A DNA stretch of 64,000 nucleotides, taken from Rachycentron canadum. Taxonomy: Eukaryota > Chordata > Actinopteri > Carangiformes > Rachycentridae. A model generated the notes under the pieces. It worked only from the letters and a program-made list of their open reading frames with translations, was not told the origin of the DNA and searched no databases. Where the stretch lies: the NCBI GenBank assembly GCA_038496675.1, contig CM076668.1:5137443-5201442 (forward strand), in the 5' to 3' direction. The translations under genes were made by a program, and so were the position numbers. Below, piece by piece: positions 1-10,678 of this stretch (position 1 is the first letter of the stretch; each line of letters starts with the position of its first letter).

Positions 1-11
1 AGATGTATAAG

Positions 12-33
12 ATATATATATATATATATATAA
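12..33. repeat. (TA)n microsatellite
   Basis: Uninterrupted TA dinucleotide run at the very start of the window. It lies about 330 bp upstream of the candidate TATA box and is probably length-polymorphic. Confidence 0.9.
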
Positions 34-340
34 AGGTAGATGGAGGGCAGCAGAATGAATGAGGACTTACACAAAAGCTGCCACTGTACTACAGCAGTGC
101 CTTTACAGCACAGTGTGTTGGTCTATAGTTTGATAAAGATCTCAGTTCCATTTGAGTCTGGGTTTACAGCTTCTTACAGGACAGCTTATAGAGATTTCAG
201 TCTTGGATTATGCTTCCTAACTTTGACATTTACAGACATGGGGTTTTGGATCATCCACACTCACAGGGGCATGGAAACATAACCCCCGCTGTCCAACTCC
301 TCCACCCCACCAACCTCCCCCTATCCTCTCTCTCCCTCCT
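34..340. other. Unique sequence upstream of a candidate promoter
   Basis: No repeat family or coding domain is recognised. The last 60 bases become strongly pyrimidine-rich (C and T on the + strand) just before the TATA-like motifs at 342 and 362. Regulatory content is possible, but no specific binding site can be defended. Confidence 0.4.
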
Positions 341-397
341 ATTATAACCAGACCCAGCTCTTATAAAGCTCCCTGGCTGGGCTGCGGTCCTGGCAGG
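341..397 (+). promoter_or_regulatory. Candidate TATA-type core promoter
   Basis: Seen: TATAAA at 362-367 in the context CTCTTATAAAGCTCC, preceded by a second AT-rich motif (ATTATAA, from about 341) and a C/T-rich tract. A start site about 25-30 bp downstream would fall near 390-397. The downstream sequence contains no ATG until 522, which would make a 125-130 nt leader. Inferred: a tissue-restricted TATA promoter reading to the right. No start-site data are available and isolated TATAAA strings are common, so confidence is modest. Confidence 0.35.
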
Positions 398-526
398 CTG
401 CTTGCATATCTGCTGGGCTCCACTCTGCTCTGCTTGCTCTACTCTTGGTGCTGGTTTTAGATGTGAATCTGAGCCCAAGGTGACCCAAATCTGCTCCCTC
501 TGCAACCATACAGTGGCAGCCATGAG
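392..526 (+). CDS. Candidate first exon: leader plus split start codon region
   Basis: The start (392) is estimated from the TATA box and is approximate. The exon would end at 526 with ATG at 522-524 in a good initiation context (GGCAGCCATGAG, purine at -3) and two bases of the second codon. The donor AG|GTGAGC follows at 527. It therefore contributes a start methionine and leaves phase 2. Joined to the microexon at 44014, the second codon becomes AGT (Ser). Joined instead to a strong acceptor at 1870, it stays open to a TAG at 2015-2017. A first exon coding only one and two-thirds codons is known in many vertebrate genes. Product unknown. Confidence 0.3.
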
Positions 527-532
527 GTGAGC

Positions 533-1802
533 ATTTTTTCAACCAACTGCACCTGTAGTCTACCTGCTTGGAGCTGTTTGATGTGCATTGGACCTGATTT
601 GCAACCACAAGCAGCAGAAAATGACAACAATAACGAAAAAGTGGAGTTATACCTGTTTTTCCCCCAAAGCTGATTCTCTTACCAATACTAGTCGATAGTG
701 AATCCTTACATTGCTTGGTAACATTCCTTTGCATCTCTTCATTAACCACTTTAACAGTGCCGGTTCTTTTTTCACCTTAACCCAAACCTTTTGCTTAAAC
801 TCTAGTTGCTTATCTAAGAGGTTTTCCTGCAAACTTCTTTAAAGCTGGGGGACTTTCAAGAGGCAGTAAAAAGAGAAGTTGAAGCAAAACAGATTGATAT
901 ATTCTCACATTCACTGAGTCCCTGTTATTGGTCATCTCCAAAAAAACCTCCATTACACCTTACACGTTCTCCTATAATGCCAGTTGCAAGGACCTATTTG
1001 TAAGTTTTGCTGTCATTTTATAGCCAGTGTTAGCGTTATGGACCAGTATTGACAAGAGTGTTAGCTATTGTTGCATTTACAAGACAAGTTTACACAAATC
1101 AGGAAACTGTAATTATCCCAATGGCGACCACATCAGCACCAACTTGTACTCGAGGTGTGATGCTAGTTTTACTGGTTGAAAAGCTTGTGGTAAAGAATAT
1201 GGCATGTTTTCAGCATTCAGGATGGCGGTAAAATGGACAATGTTGTTAAAAGCCTTCATTAAGGATTGGTTGGACTGGAACCATTGGTTGGTTTTGGATA
1301 ACTGGTTTGTTTTGCAGCGCTGTCCTTTTAGCATACAGACGTCATTAAAGCCCTGAATGCGTGAATGCCAGTGTGCCTTGGCTGTTGCACATTCATTCAG
1401 ACTCCCTGACTCTTTGTTATTGTTGTCCATGCTGAAATTGTCTCTCTGTCTATTATGCAACTCATTTACCTCAAATGGTCCATGTAACCAGTCGTGATTG
1501 TCAGGAGTGATGAAAGAGAGCAGGGATGGAGGGATGAGCAGTCCCACTGGTCAGTCAGATGCAGTTTAAGTCAGGGTTTGGCTTCCTCTGGTCTCACTCA
1601 AACCACAGCATGAAAACAAATGAACAGAACTGAGATTTTAAAATTTTTCTCTTTTTCAATTCAAAAGGAACAAGGGAAACACAGTTGAACTCAAAGCAGT
1701 GCAAGGTAAGATGAGACAATTACAGGTAACTTGGATGGAAGCAAGGAGGAAGTGGTTGGAAATAATGCAGTGTTGACAGTGGCGACAGGTTTCTGTGCCT
1801 AT
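533..1802. other. Non-coding stretch, no identifiable feature
   Basis: Candidate intron sequence. Open frames on either strand here are short and match no known domain. No transposon family is recognised. Confidence 0.5.
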
Positions 1803-1818
1803 GTCTGTCTGTCTGTCT
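1803..1818. repeat. Short (GTCT)n tetranucleotide tract
   Basis: Four GTCT units directly upstream of a long C/T tract (about 1819-1867) that ends in CCTCAG at 1864-1869. The tract forms a textbook-quality splice acceptor, but no convincing donor follows within a normal exon length. The best options are AG|GTGGCG at 1962 and a weak GTGTAG after the in-frame stop. Confidence 0.6.
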
Positions 1819-2021
1819 TCTCCCTCATCCCCTCCTTTCACCCTCTCTCTTTCATCTTTTGTTCCTCAGGTCAGCGCCACCTCAGTCTGACACACCCAAC
1901 ACGCTGCCAAGGGAAAAACAGGATGGGCCACTGCTTACGACATCATGCCATCGGCTGCTAGGTGGCGGCGGAGTGATGGCCTGTGTATGTGCTGTGTGTT
2001 CTCGTGGGATTTTGTAGGTGT

Positions 2022-2861
2022 AGTGGAGGCTGCGCTCGTCAAAGAGCTACTGTGACCCCCACTTCTGCTTCATTACTCCCAATTTACCACTAAATATCCA
2101 CACAAGTGTGTGAGAGGTTACTTATGGGGTGATAGTAAGATGTCAATGGGCTTTCACCCACACTAAACTGACTTGAAACCATTCAATGGAACATTCAAAC
2201 CCACTAATGGTTTCTAATGGCAAATGACATCAGAGCTGTCATGTTTCTTGTTATTTTTCACTTCTTCTCTTTCATTCCGGCCTCTGACTCTCTAACTCTC
2301 TCCGGGGTGAAGTGTATGGTTCTATATGTGGGCCGCTGAAGTCCTCAGCTTCTCCCGGCCTGTGCGCTGATAGATTTAGTAGGATGGAGAGAGTGTGACA
2401 AATGGAGTGACTTTGTGCAGACCTGTACCTGCCTCCGTCTGCCTTCTCCTCTGGGTGGAGGAGGAATGAAACTGTAGAGACAGAGGAAAAGGGAAAATAT
2501 GACAGTTCACACCACGGGCCTTTGTGCCAAAACTGATACCAGCCAATAGCCACATGAACTGACAGCAATTTTTAAAAGCCCACAGTAACAATGACACATG
2601 GCTTCAAACACATGTCAGTCATGTTGTAGCCATATCATTGAGGTTACTGCAGAAATGAGGCGTCTCCTTGAGTTCCACTGGTGTCAGTGATCTGGCTCTT
2701 TTTATTGTAGTATCTCCGTCGGCTGTAGAAAAGCTGACAGTTGTCTCAGTCGTGAATGACGCAAGATTTACTTGTCATGGAAATGTTGACGTGGTGATGT
2801 GAGTGAGAACAAGAGGCTCAGGATCTGAATTACGCAACATATCCATAGAATTTAGGCAGGA
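2022..2861. other. Non-coding stretch, nothing identified
   Basis: No domain, RNA gene or known repeat seen. The overlapping short minus-strand open frames around 2272-2597 show no family resemblance. Confidence 0.5.
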
Positions 2862-2864
2862 AGT

Positions 2865-2894
2865 AAAAAAAAATAAAAATAATAATAATAATAA
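2865..2894. repeat. A-rich / (AAT)n tract
   Basis: An A run that grades into AAT repeats. It could be a retroposon tail, but no body is recognisable upstream, so it is listed only as a simple repeat. Confidence 0.8.
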
Positions 2895-3078
2895 GTTGCA
2901 TGCTGTTTACAATGACTTAATAATACTTGATAACGAGAAAATAAGTATAATGAGGAAATGCTTTTAATTTGGCAAGTTATAATGTATTATAATGTAATGT
3001 TCACAGACAATGTGTTTGTTTTCAACTAATATAAACTTATAGTGATTCAGGTATAGTTCAATTTTTTGTTGTTCAGAC

Positions 3079-3965
3079 CAGTGGTTTCCAACATGTGGCT
3101 CACCCAAAGGTGAATGTAGGTCTGTACCATAGTCCGCATGTAAAAGTGGATATTGACTCTGGGCCTGTCAAGTGAAGCCAGTGCTGAAGAGCCTTAAACC
3201 TTTATTCTATCTAATGACCATCAGGGGGCGACTCTAGTGGTTGAAAAAAGAAGTCAGATCGTATTGAAGTCTATGGAAAAATTGTCCTACTTCTCACTTA
3301 ATTTGTTAGCTCAGTAAATGTTTTCCCAATGAGTTTATGATCTCATTTTCAATCTTTAACACAACATGATATTGATTTTTTTAAATGATGGTCCCACTTA
3401 AAGAAAAATAGACCATAAAGCAGGGTATGTATTAGGGTTATCCCTAACTCCTACCATGTTGTACTACACACAGTGAGCTGCCTGACATCAGGATAGAGGA
3501 CAGAGCAGGTCAGATCCACCCCTCACTCCTCCTCAGCTCCACCTTCTCCTCCAAATATGCTTTCTTCTGCTTTCAATAAATCAAGATGACGACGGCCAAT
3601 GACTGGAGGCTTCATAACAAACCAATGGGTGACATCACTCGCCACTAGGACACATGAACCCACAGTATAAACTTGCAACTAAATCAGATATAGAGACATA
3701 ATCATCTGTCCTTCCTCAACACCAATTAATTATGTCAGTTGTCAGTTAAATGAGATGTGCAGTGATCGCAATTTGACTTAGGTAAGTTAAGCTGTTGTTT
3801 TCAGTGTGATGTCTGATGTCAGTTTTACATGTTTTTGCTACAAGATAGGAATTTTGGATATTGATATTTGATGATTTGTTAAGTTATCTTATTCATCTGA
3901 ATTGCTTTGCAAATAGTGATATAAGACATGAGGAGCTCTTGGAGCAAAATGGTTGGAGACCCCTG
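3079..3965. mobile_element. hAT-type non-autonomous DNA transposon, interrupted
   Basis: Seen: left end CAGTGGTTTCCAAC (3079) and right end whose reverse complement is CAGGGGTCTCCAAC (ends at 3965). They agree at 12 of 14 positions. The flanking octamers are GTTCAGAC (3071-3078) and GTTTAGGC (3966-3973), which agree at 6 of 8 with both differences transitions. Known: hAT elements have CAGNGG-type ends and 8-bp target duplications. No transposase remains, so it depended on another element. The interior from 3128 to about 3655 belongs to a different family inserted later. The original element was therefore only about 350 bp. Confidence 0.75.
3128..3655 (+). mobile_element. Dispersed short element, copy A (nested in hAT)
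   Basis: Copy of a family also present at about 12503, 45127, 54413 and 57705. Shared landmarks in order: a left end like CATAG...TAAAAGTGGA, 'CTGAAGAGCCTTAAACC', 'GACCATCAGGGGGCGACTC', 'GTATTGAAGTCTATGG', 'CCATAAAGCAGGGTATG', 'GAGCAGGTCAGATCCACCC', 'AAGATGACGACGGCC' and 'CAATGGGTGACATCAC'. No coding capacity. The right end is blurred, so 3655 is approximate. The family resembles abundant percomorph non-autonomous DNA elements. The class is inferred. Confidence 0.7.
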
Positions 3966-4377
3966 GTTTAGGCAGCTTTGTTAAGGTGAGGGAACTTAGT
4001 CTGATTCAAAGTTCACTGTGACTCCAGACAAAATTCCATGTGTTTATCCACATTTAACCAAAACCACCATCTTTCCTTAACCGCGAACCAAAGTGCTTTT
4101 GTTGCCCGAACCAAACCCCAGATGGGACTTTGGAGTGATAATAGTGTGCTGTGCGCTGCCGTCACCCCGACCACCTCCTACTGACTCCACTGGCTTTAAT
4201 AAATGTAGCGCTTCATTCATTTAGAAAATATGTTGCCTCTGAACATAATCCAGCCAGCACTACAACATGCTTTTGCTTTTGCAGTTTAGTTTTATGGAAA
4301 CATAATTTCTAGGAGAGAGAGTTGCAGTAATAGTCACAAGTGTATGTTATCAGAGGTCAGCTTTAATGAGTATAGGC

Positions 4378-4857
4378 CAATGATTTCAGGTCAGGGGAAG
4401 TTGTAGCTCTTGGGGTACTTTTGCATTTACAAGGAGGTATTTAGAAAGGCAAAATGACTAAAGTAGAGAAAAGGAAAAGGTTATAAAATGCTCATACACA
4501 AAGGTCACACCAGTGGAATTACAAATGGTACAAATGATTGCATAAGCCAAGCCTCAGTTTTCAGCTGTAACACCAAATGTTTAGGTTGAGGGTGATTGAG
4601 GGCACTAACACTAGCTAAAAGCCATAATGAGTAATGGTTGAAATAAGAGCTGGTAGTACAAATGTAAACTTGATTTGCAAACTAAGAAAACTAAAACTTA
4701 TTTATATTGCACAAAATCCCAATAATCAATCATAAAAGCACGACAACTCCCAACTGAGAGAGACAAAGTGCAGTGAAATACTGTCAAACAATTCCATTAA
4801 ACCATCATCATCTACTGATGAGGTACTAGAGTGAACAATAAAAGTTGGGAATCATTG
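4378..4857. mobile_element. Second hAT-type non-autonomous element
   Basis: Seen: left end CAATGATTTC at 4378; the right end reverse-complements to CAATGATTCCCAAC and finishes at 4857. The first eight bases are identical. The flanking octamers GTATAGGC (4370-4377) and GTCTAGGC (4858-4865) agree at 7 of 8, as expected for a hAT 8-bp duplication. The 480-bp interior has no open frame of note. It differs in sequence from the element at 3079-3965, so the two are separate insertions. Confidence 0.65.
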
Positions 4858-4865
4858 GTCTAGGC

Positions 4866-6596
4866 TGTATAGTTGTCGTACTTCATCTGCCTCAGCTATA
4901 CTTTGCAGCTTGAGGTGTCCTATATGGTTGTGTGATATGTGATGAACTACAGCGGGGTCCAAAAGCCTGACACTACAATTCTAAACCTGGTGATATATTA
5001 TCCTACATTTGAAGGCATCCTGATGGCTCAAACAGTTATTTTGTCAGATGGTTGGTTTTTCGAATCAAGCAGCATTTGGATGTTATCATCCACATTCGAT
5101 ATAAAGAAAGATCAGGTGCACATAGATGATAACAGATGACAGTTTTTTTAAATTTAATTATTCGTTTTTATTACTCACTCTCTGATCACTTTTTGTATGT
5201 AGCCCCAGGTGCAACATAATGCACATCTTCCAGGAGAGACTCTTCAAAAGCACAGTGCGTCTATGGCACCAGGCTTCTCACCCTGTCTCTGAGTGAGGCA
5301 TTTCAGAACACCTGTAAATGCTTTTGCTTTTAGATGTAGTTGCATGACACTTACATGAAGTAGTTTGTTTCAAGCAAACCCCAGTAATGCCTGTAATTAC
5401 AGGGTTTATGCTGATGTAGAAGGTATGAGGCACAGTGCGGCTTCTTTTCAAAGGTTAATAATTCTGCAGTTTCCTCCAGAGCTCAGAGGAATAAGTAACA
5501 GATTTATGAGCAGCTGAACCAATTCCACTTTCGTCTTGACCACCAGTTAGGATGACCCATTGTATACTACACACAGCATGCAGGCTAACACAGCCTACAT
5601 CGGAGACTCCTCTGAAACAAACAGAAAGAGTGGAAGGCCGAGAGAGAGGATGACTCAGGCTCTCCTCCCTACTCATCCATCCGTCTATCCTTCCATCTGG
5701 TTTGCGTTTGTGTGGATGTCTCTCATCCTGCAGCTCCTCCATTACCCCTCCCAGACATGCTGCTGGTGCCAGCTTAGGACTGACACAACTGAGGTTCCCT
5801 GGACATAAGGTAGAAACATGTTGGTCTCTGCTGGCCCCGGAGCCGAGCCTCTTCGAGATACACTGGACTGGATGGGGTGTTAGCATAAACCTGGAAGGAA
5901 CAGAACATGTTGTTCTGTGTGGGAGCAGTGGTCTGATTACTGGGGTGATAACGTGAGCTAAATTAGACAGGCCTGGCTTTGGAATGAAATACGCAAGGCT
6001 TTGGTTTCTAAGTTGGGTTAGCATCTGATGGTTTATGGCTGGAGATGGGATTAGAGCTGGGGAAAATGTACCGCCCTCTCACTTGGGCTCAGATCCTCTT
6101 GTCCGGGAGAAAGTTCTGGCTTGATGACTGATGCATCACATTGTCTTTGGACGTGGTGGGCTTGGCTCAGGGCGCACGGTGACAGTTCTGACGTGTTCTG
6201 GGGAATGACGCAGTAGCTCATCGATCATCCCCGCTTCCAAACGGTGTCGATAGGCCTCTGTGTGGAGGACAGAAGCCCAGACTAAGTTGAAGCCTCTTCG
6301 CTAAACACCAGAAAGAAGCGTCAGTGAGTTTGATGGAGTGTGTCTGCAATGACGGATGGTGGCAGTATGAGAAATTTGTGGTCTTGTGTAATTTAGTTGG
6401 GCTGTGCAAAGCAGCGGTCTGGACTTGTCTTAGTTTTAACCATTTACAGCTGAACACCTGACTGATGCCTTTTGTGTCAAACACTGAACCTCTTCTTCTG
6501 AAGGCGAGTCGAGATAGAAAGCAGATTTTTATCTGACCACTGGACTGTTGCCCCAAACAGCCAATTCACTGTGTCTATTGTACAAATACTAGTTGT
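4866..6596. other. Non-coding stretch with a chance 189-codon open frame
   Basis: A minus-strand open frame at 5455-6024 is the longest here. It has no signal peptide, membrane segment, domain or motif that I recognise, and its composition looks random. A short plus-strand open frame at 4939-5139 is equally uninformative. No repeat family identified. Confidence 0.5.
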
Positions 6597-6612
6597 AAGC
6601 TAGCTAGCTAGC
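6597..6612. repeat. Short (TAGC)n tract
   Basis: Four units of a self-complementary tetranucleotide. Too short to interpret. Confidence 0.7.
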
Positions 6613-6951
6613 GATAACATGACCAGGGCCTGAAGGGGGAGTGTGTTTGTGTTGAGCTCAGTCTGTTGACCCTCCAGTCTTTCCCCTTTTTCATCTTGTC
6701 TCTGTTTGTTCATGAAACTACGGCATATATAATATATGTAATCTAATCATATTATAAATAACGGTTTGACTGGATATCCTCACAGTCACCTCGCATGTGG
6801 TCACACTTTTTCTTAAGTTCACTTTGCATTCTGTCTGAACACAATATGAGCCTTACTTCAGTCAAACCAGAGCAGAAATATACAGCTGAATAAATGTCCA
6901 CGGATCATTTGAATGATGCACTGGCAGCGAGTCCTTGTAGCTTTTTTGCAA

Positions 6952-7181
6952 CATCCATCCATCTGTTGTCTATACTGCGACAGGGTCGTGAGGGGTTAGG
7001 AGCCGTGGACAGGTCACCAGTCTATCGTAGACATAGACATATAGAGACATACAGAGACAAACAACCATTCAGCTCACACCTAAAGGCAATTTAGAGTCAC
7101 CAATTACCATAAACCTCCATGTCTTTGGACTGTGGGAGGAAGTCGGAGAACCTGTACCTAATCACTGTACCACCGTGCCAC
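6952..7181 (+). mobile_element. 5'-truncated L2/CR1-type LINE tail (or tail-derived SINE)
   Basis: Seen: ATCCATCCATC start, 'GACAGGTCACCAGTCTATC', 'TTAGAGTCACCAATTA', 'CATGTCTTTGGACTGTGGG' and the end 'CACTGTACCACCGTGCCACC'. These are the conserved landmarks of a very common teleost LINE 3' region, also present at 36441, 39804, 41898 (inverted) and 53795. The copy is flanked by TTTTTTGCAA (6942-6951) and TTTTTGCAA (7183-7191), a probable target-site duplication. This copy lacks the 'AACCCACGC...AACATGCAAAC' segment seen in the others. Confidence 0.8.
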
Positions 7182-7191
7182 CTTTTTGCAA

Positions 7192-7649
7192 TATGTTAGT
7201 GTATTTTTTGTCTTTTTTCTACATTTTTCTTTTTTGCCTGAAGATGGTGAAAACCAAGGGAAAACACCTGCTTCATCCTGCTTCCTACTTGAACAGTTTG
7301 AAAGTGGCCTAAGAATGGATATGTTACATAAAGATGACACGGACGATTCCTCACCAGAGATCACAGTGAAGTAAAGAAAAACTTCTATTCTTTTTGTACA
7401 GTAACCACTTTGTGACACTAGGTGCTATGTGAGTGTAGTGTCTGCTCTGGTTTTAGACCTACGTACTAGTCAGTTGGGCTACAGCTCATGACTGCCAAAG
7501 AAATAGAGACTGCTGAAGCTCCAACCTTTACCTCCATCCCAAAGGACTGCTTCCCACAAGAAACTATGTTCAACAGCAAGGAAAAGAAACAATGTAAAAA
7601 AATGCAAAAGTCAAAACACTCCTTGGTGTGGTAGTGTAGAGTAATGATA
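7192..7649. other. Non-coding stretch, nothing identified
   Basis: Unique-looking sequence between two LINE relics. It contains a short open frame on each strand (7158-7418) without domain similarity. Confidence 0.5.
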
Positions 7650-8335
7650 TAATAATAATAATCTTTATTTATAGAGCACTTTTCAAAACAAAGTTACAAA
7701 GTGCTTTACAAGGCTGTAGAAAACAGATAAAACATAAAAACCAGAGATAGATGAAAGAAAATACATAAGAAGAAATAAAACTATAAATTATGACCATTTG
7801 TTCTAAGAAGAGATTTAAAAGAGAGCTCCAGCAGGTAAAAAGACTATTGCAGGAATCCAGGCGTGATGAGATAAAAGCACGTGAAATGGGCTCAGTGTCT
7901 TTGAAAGTTAAAATCGGTCTAATCTTTGCGATGTTTCTAAGATGATAAAAACATGATTGCACAAGCTTTGCAGTGTGCTGCTCCAAGTTTAAATCGCTAT
8001 CAAACCAAACAACCAAGATTTTTTTTTTTTGCGACAGACTTAATGTTGTTTCAAAAAGGCACCAGCGGATGGTGCAATTTAATTTGATGTGTTGGGAGCC
8101 AATGAAAATGATCTGCGTTTTGTTCTGGGTTCAGCTGGAGAAAGTTGTTTGCCATCCAATTTTTCACATCATTAAGACAGTCACTGGGTGAATTTAGAGA
8201 ACTCAGGTACAACTGTGCATCATCAGCATAAAAGTGAAAAGAGATTTGCGGTTTGACGATGACTTTTGCCACTTTTCTTTTAGACTGATGAGCAACAACG
8301 ATCAGCGACTGCCAAACTGTACGGGCGAACATTTC
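7650..8335 (-). mobile_element. Degenerate LINE reverse-transcriptase fragment with 3' tail
   Basis: Seen on the minus strand: an open frame (8332-8051) holding the reverse-transcriptase catalytic motif Y-A-D-D at 8219-8230 in FHFYADDAQLYLS, then 'NFLQLN'. After a frame change around 8017-8050 a second frame (8016-7669) holds 'FDSDLNLEQH', 'IRPILTFKD' and 'AFISSRLDSCNSL'. These blocks occur in this order in L2/Rex1-like (CR1-superfamily) fish LINEs. The usual block after 'LDSCN' (QNAAARLLTG-type) is missing, so there is an internal deletion. The 3' tail (AAAGTGCTCTATAAATAAAG, then ATT repeats) lies at about 7650-7690. Inactive relic, 5'-truncated. Confidence 0.85.
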
Positions 8336-9910
8336 AACGACATAATTCCTTAAGGCTTATTTTATAACTGATGACTGTACCTTGAGTTTGTATGAATCCA
8401 GCAGACTGAATACACATCGATCTGTCCTACATATTCTCACCACTTTACATTACTGTCATGAGATTAGGCTGGATAGAACAAGGAAAGAGGAGGTGAAGAG
8501 GTGAGATATTAGATGTGGAGCAAGTCGCACAATTTTACGCATTACAAGTATTTTCCAAAGCAAGTAATCCAGTACTTTAGCTCAAGTATATTAGAATAAA
8601 ATCTGACCAGGAGTATCTGTACTCCAAACAAAAGAGGCCAGGACTCAAAGAGTTAATAAAGAGTGTAGGACATTAACACAATAAAAGTCTTAATCTCCAC
8701 TGGTGCAGCTCATGGTATTATAGTAGTTTGACATTTAAAGAAAAAAAAACATCCACCAGTATTTATCCCTCTCATTCAAACCAGCATGGCAAAACATGAT
8801 TACCCTTTTGAAGCAGGCTGGAGTTAAAGTACAAACTTTACCAGAAGTTATGTAACACGTCTGCATTTTTCATTCCCATGCAGTGTCATTTACTGTAATA
8901 CGCTGGCAACATTTTAGTGTTTTATTCCCACAGAAACTCTTCATCCAAAACCCTTTTGAACCATATTTATCCTCGCATCACCTCACAAACACAACTCATA
9001 ACAAGATTTGGCCTCTGTTCTATCATAATAACTGGCCACTCATTTATAGTCTCTGCAGGAAGGTGTCAGGTTGTGAGAAGGTGCCATGTTTTTTTTACCC
9101 CACCCTCTGGAGATTTTACCCCATTAGTGTGTTTCATTTGGCCAGGTGAGGGAAAAAAAAAAAAAAAGATGCCATTTGAACCGTCGTCCACGTGAAATAA
9201 CTGCATCAAGTGACAACGACAAATGTGGGTTCTCGCTCCACCGCCACGCATACTGCAGTGACTTTCATTACAACTGTAATCTGAACCAACAACAGGAAAC
9301 AAACCCCAAATCTCAGAATTTTATGGGGATGAGGAGACAGATGTTGACATAAGATAGCCAGCAGTTATTCAAGCTTGGAAAGCCGATCATAACAAAATGA
9401 GCCGAGGGGAAACCGCAGTCTGGATGGTTGCTCATATTCAGCTGCATATTTTTCTTGAATGGTGCTGGGGATGGAAGTCTGACTAAGAAAGTAGCTTCCC
9501 CGTGAGTCCATGTGACTTTGAGAGAAGCTGAAGGTGTCGTCCTACCCTGAGAACAGAGTGGGAGGGTGGTGGTTTTTGTTTTTCTTTTTGTCGTGCGCTT
9601 CAAGGTACCTCAGCGTGCACGTTTTATTCCTTCTGACAGTGGGTCAAGACACTTCCTATGTGGTGCACCACAGTTTAGGATTTCATTCAAATCCCTCTTT
9701 TATTGCAGGGGAACGGCCATTGTGTTGATGATCTGGGCTTGGCGAGGACGTGGAGACGGAGTGTGTGAATGCATTGTGTGTTTGGTTTTCTGGGTGGGGT
9801 TGGCAAGTTGCTGTGTGGACATGTGTATGCGGGGAGGGAAGGAGCAGAAGGGGGGGGCGGCTAAGCTTGGTTTGATGACATCTTCATTGTGAGTGAGATG
9901 AGCAACCCCC

Positions 9911-9915
<5 letters not shown>
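8336..9915. other. Non-coding stretch with one A-run
   Basis: Contains an A15 run at 9153-9167 and vague similarity to the 'TACTCAAGTA' repeat around 8525-8620. Overlapping short open frames on both strands (8883-9892) are mutually incompatible and match nothing known. Confidence 0.45.
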
Positions 9916-9941
<26 letters not shown>

Positions 9942-9942
9942 C
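9916..9942. repeat. (CA)n microsatellite after a C-run
   Basis: About 12 CA units preceded by CCCCCCCC at roughly 9906-9913. Typical fish dinucleotide marker. Confidence 0.9.
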
Positions 9943-10416
9943 CTCAATCCCACCACTCTCTTCATATACACAGACAGAGGGATTTGAACTCACATGCCAC
10001 CCATCTGGGAGAGAAACATTCAAATGTCTTCTGTCTCCCACCCAAGCTGAGAATTGAGAAATCTGACATGTGAAAAGTGCAATATTGTTCAGCATAGACG
10101 CGTCCAATCAGGTCGTGCCTTCCTGACATCATATCCCTCTCATTGTCACTCGTTCAGGGAGTCTGGGTTACCTCGGCAACGTGCACATAAGCAGGACTGA
10201 GTCACTGGTTTGTTGGGCCCCCCAAAGTTTGACAAGCCTCCGTGTTTACAGCTAAACAAACGTCTTGATTAGTGTTGCGGGACGCACCGAGGTGATCTGG
10301 CACGAGGTAACACACCAGCGAACAGCTTCAACTTCACACTCCTCACTTTGGAAGTTTCAATCAGCCGAGCGTGACAGCACTCCTGAGTATAAGCATGCAC
10401 AGGGAGCCATCTCTCA

Positions 10417-10418
<2 letters not shown>
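9943..10418. other. Unique sequence between two CA microsatellites
   Basis: No repeat family or domain seen. Open frames that span this stretch (for example 10265-10834) gain length only from the CA and purine tracts. Confidence 0.45.

Positions 10419-10454
<36 letters not shown>
10419..10454. repeat. (CA)n microsatellite
   Basis: About 17 CA units. It creates artificial Thr/His and Val/Cys stretches in the open frames that cross it. Confidence 0.9.
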
Positions 10455-10456
<2 letters not shown>

Positions 10457-10627
10457 GACACACATATATACAGGCAGACACCTCTTCCTTCCCAGCCCTC
10501 TCCTCCTCAGATGAGCCAAAGTTTGCTCTTGCCATGGTGCTTTGGGCTCAGGCGATATCCCAGCCGCACCGCTTTTCCCTCTGAACTCCCACAACTTCAT
10601 CAAAGAAGAGTGAGCGGAGCAAAGGAG

Positions 10628-10678
10628 GGGCAGAAAAAAACAAAAAAAAAAAAGAGAGAGAAGAAGAAGAGAAAGAGC
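10628..10678. repeat. A-rich / GA-rich tract
   Basis: AAAAAAACAAAAAAAAAAAA followed by AGAGAG and GAAGAAGA units. Low complexity. Confidence 0.8.

Noticed and set aside
5455..6024. 189-codon minus-strand open frame
   Set aside because: No recognisable domain, signal or membrane segment, no splice context, random-looking composition. Frames of this length arise by chance in 64 kb.
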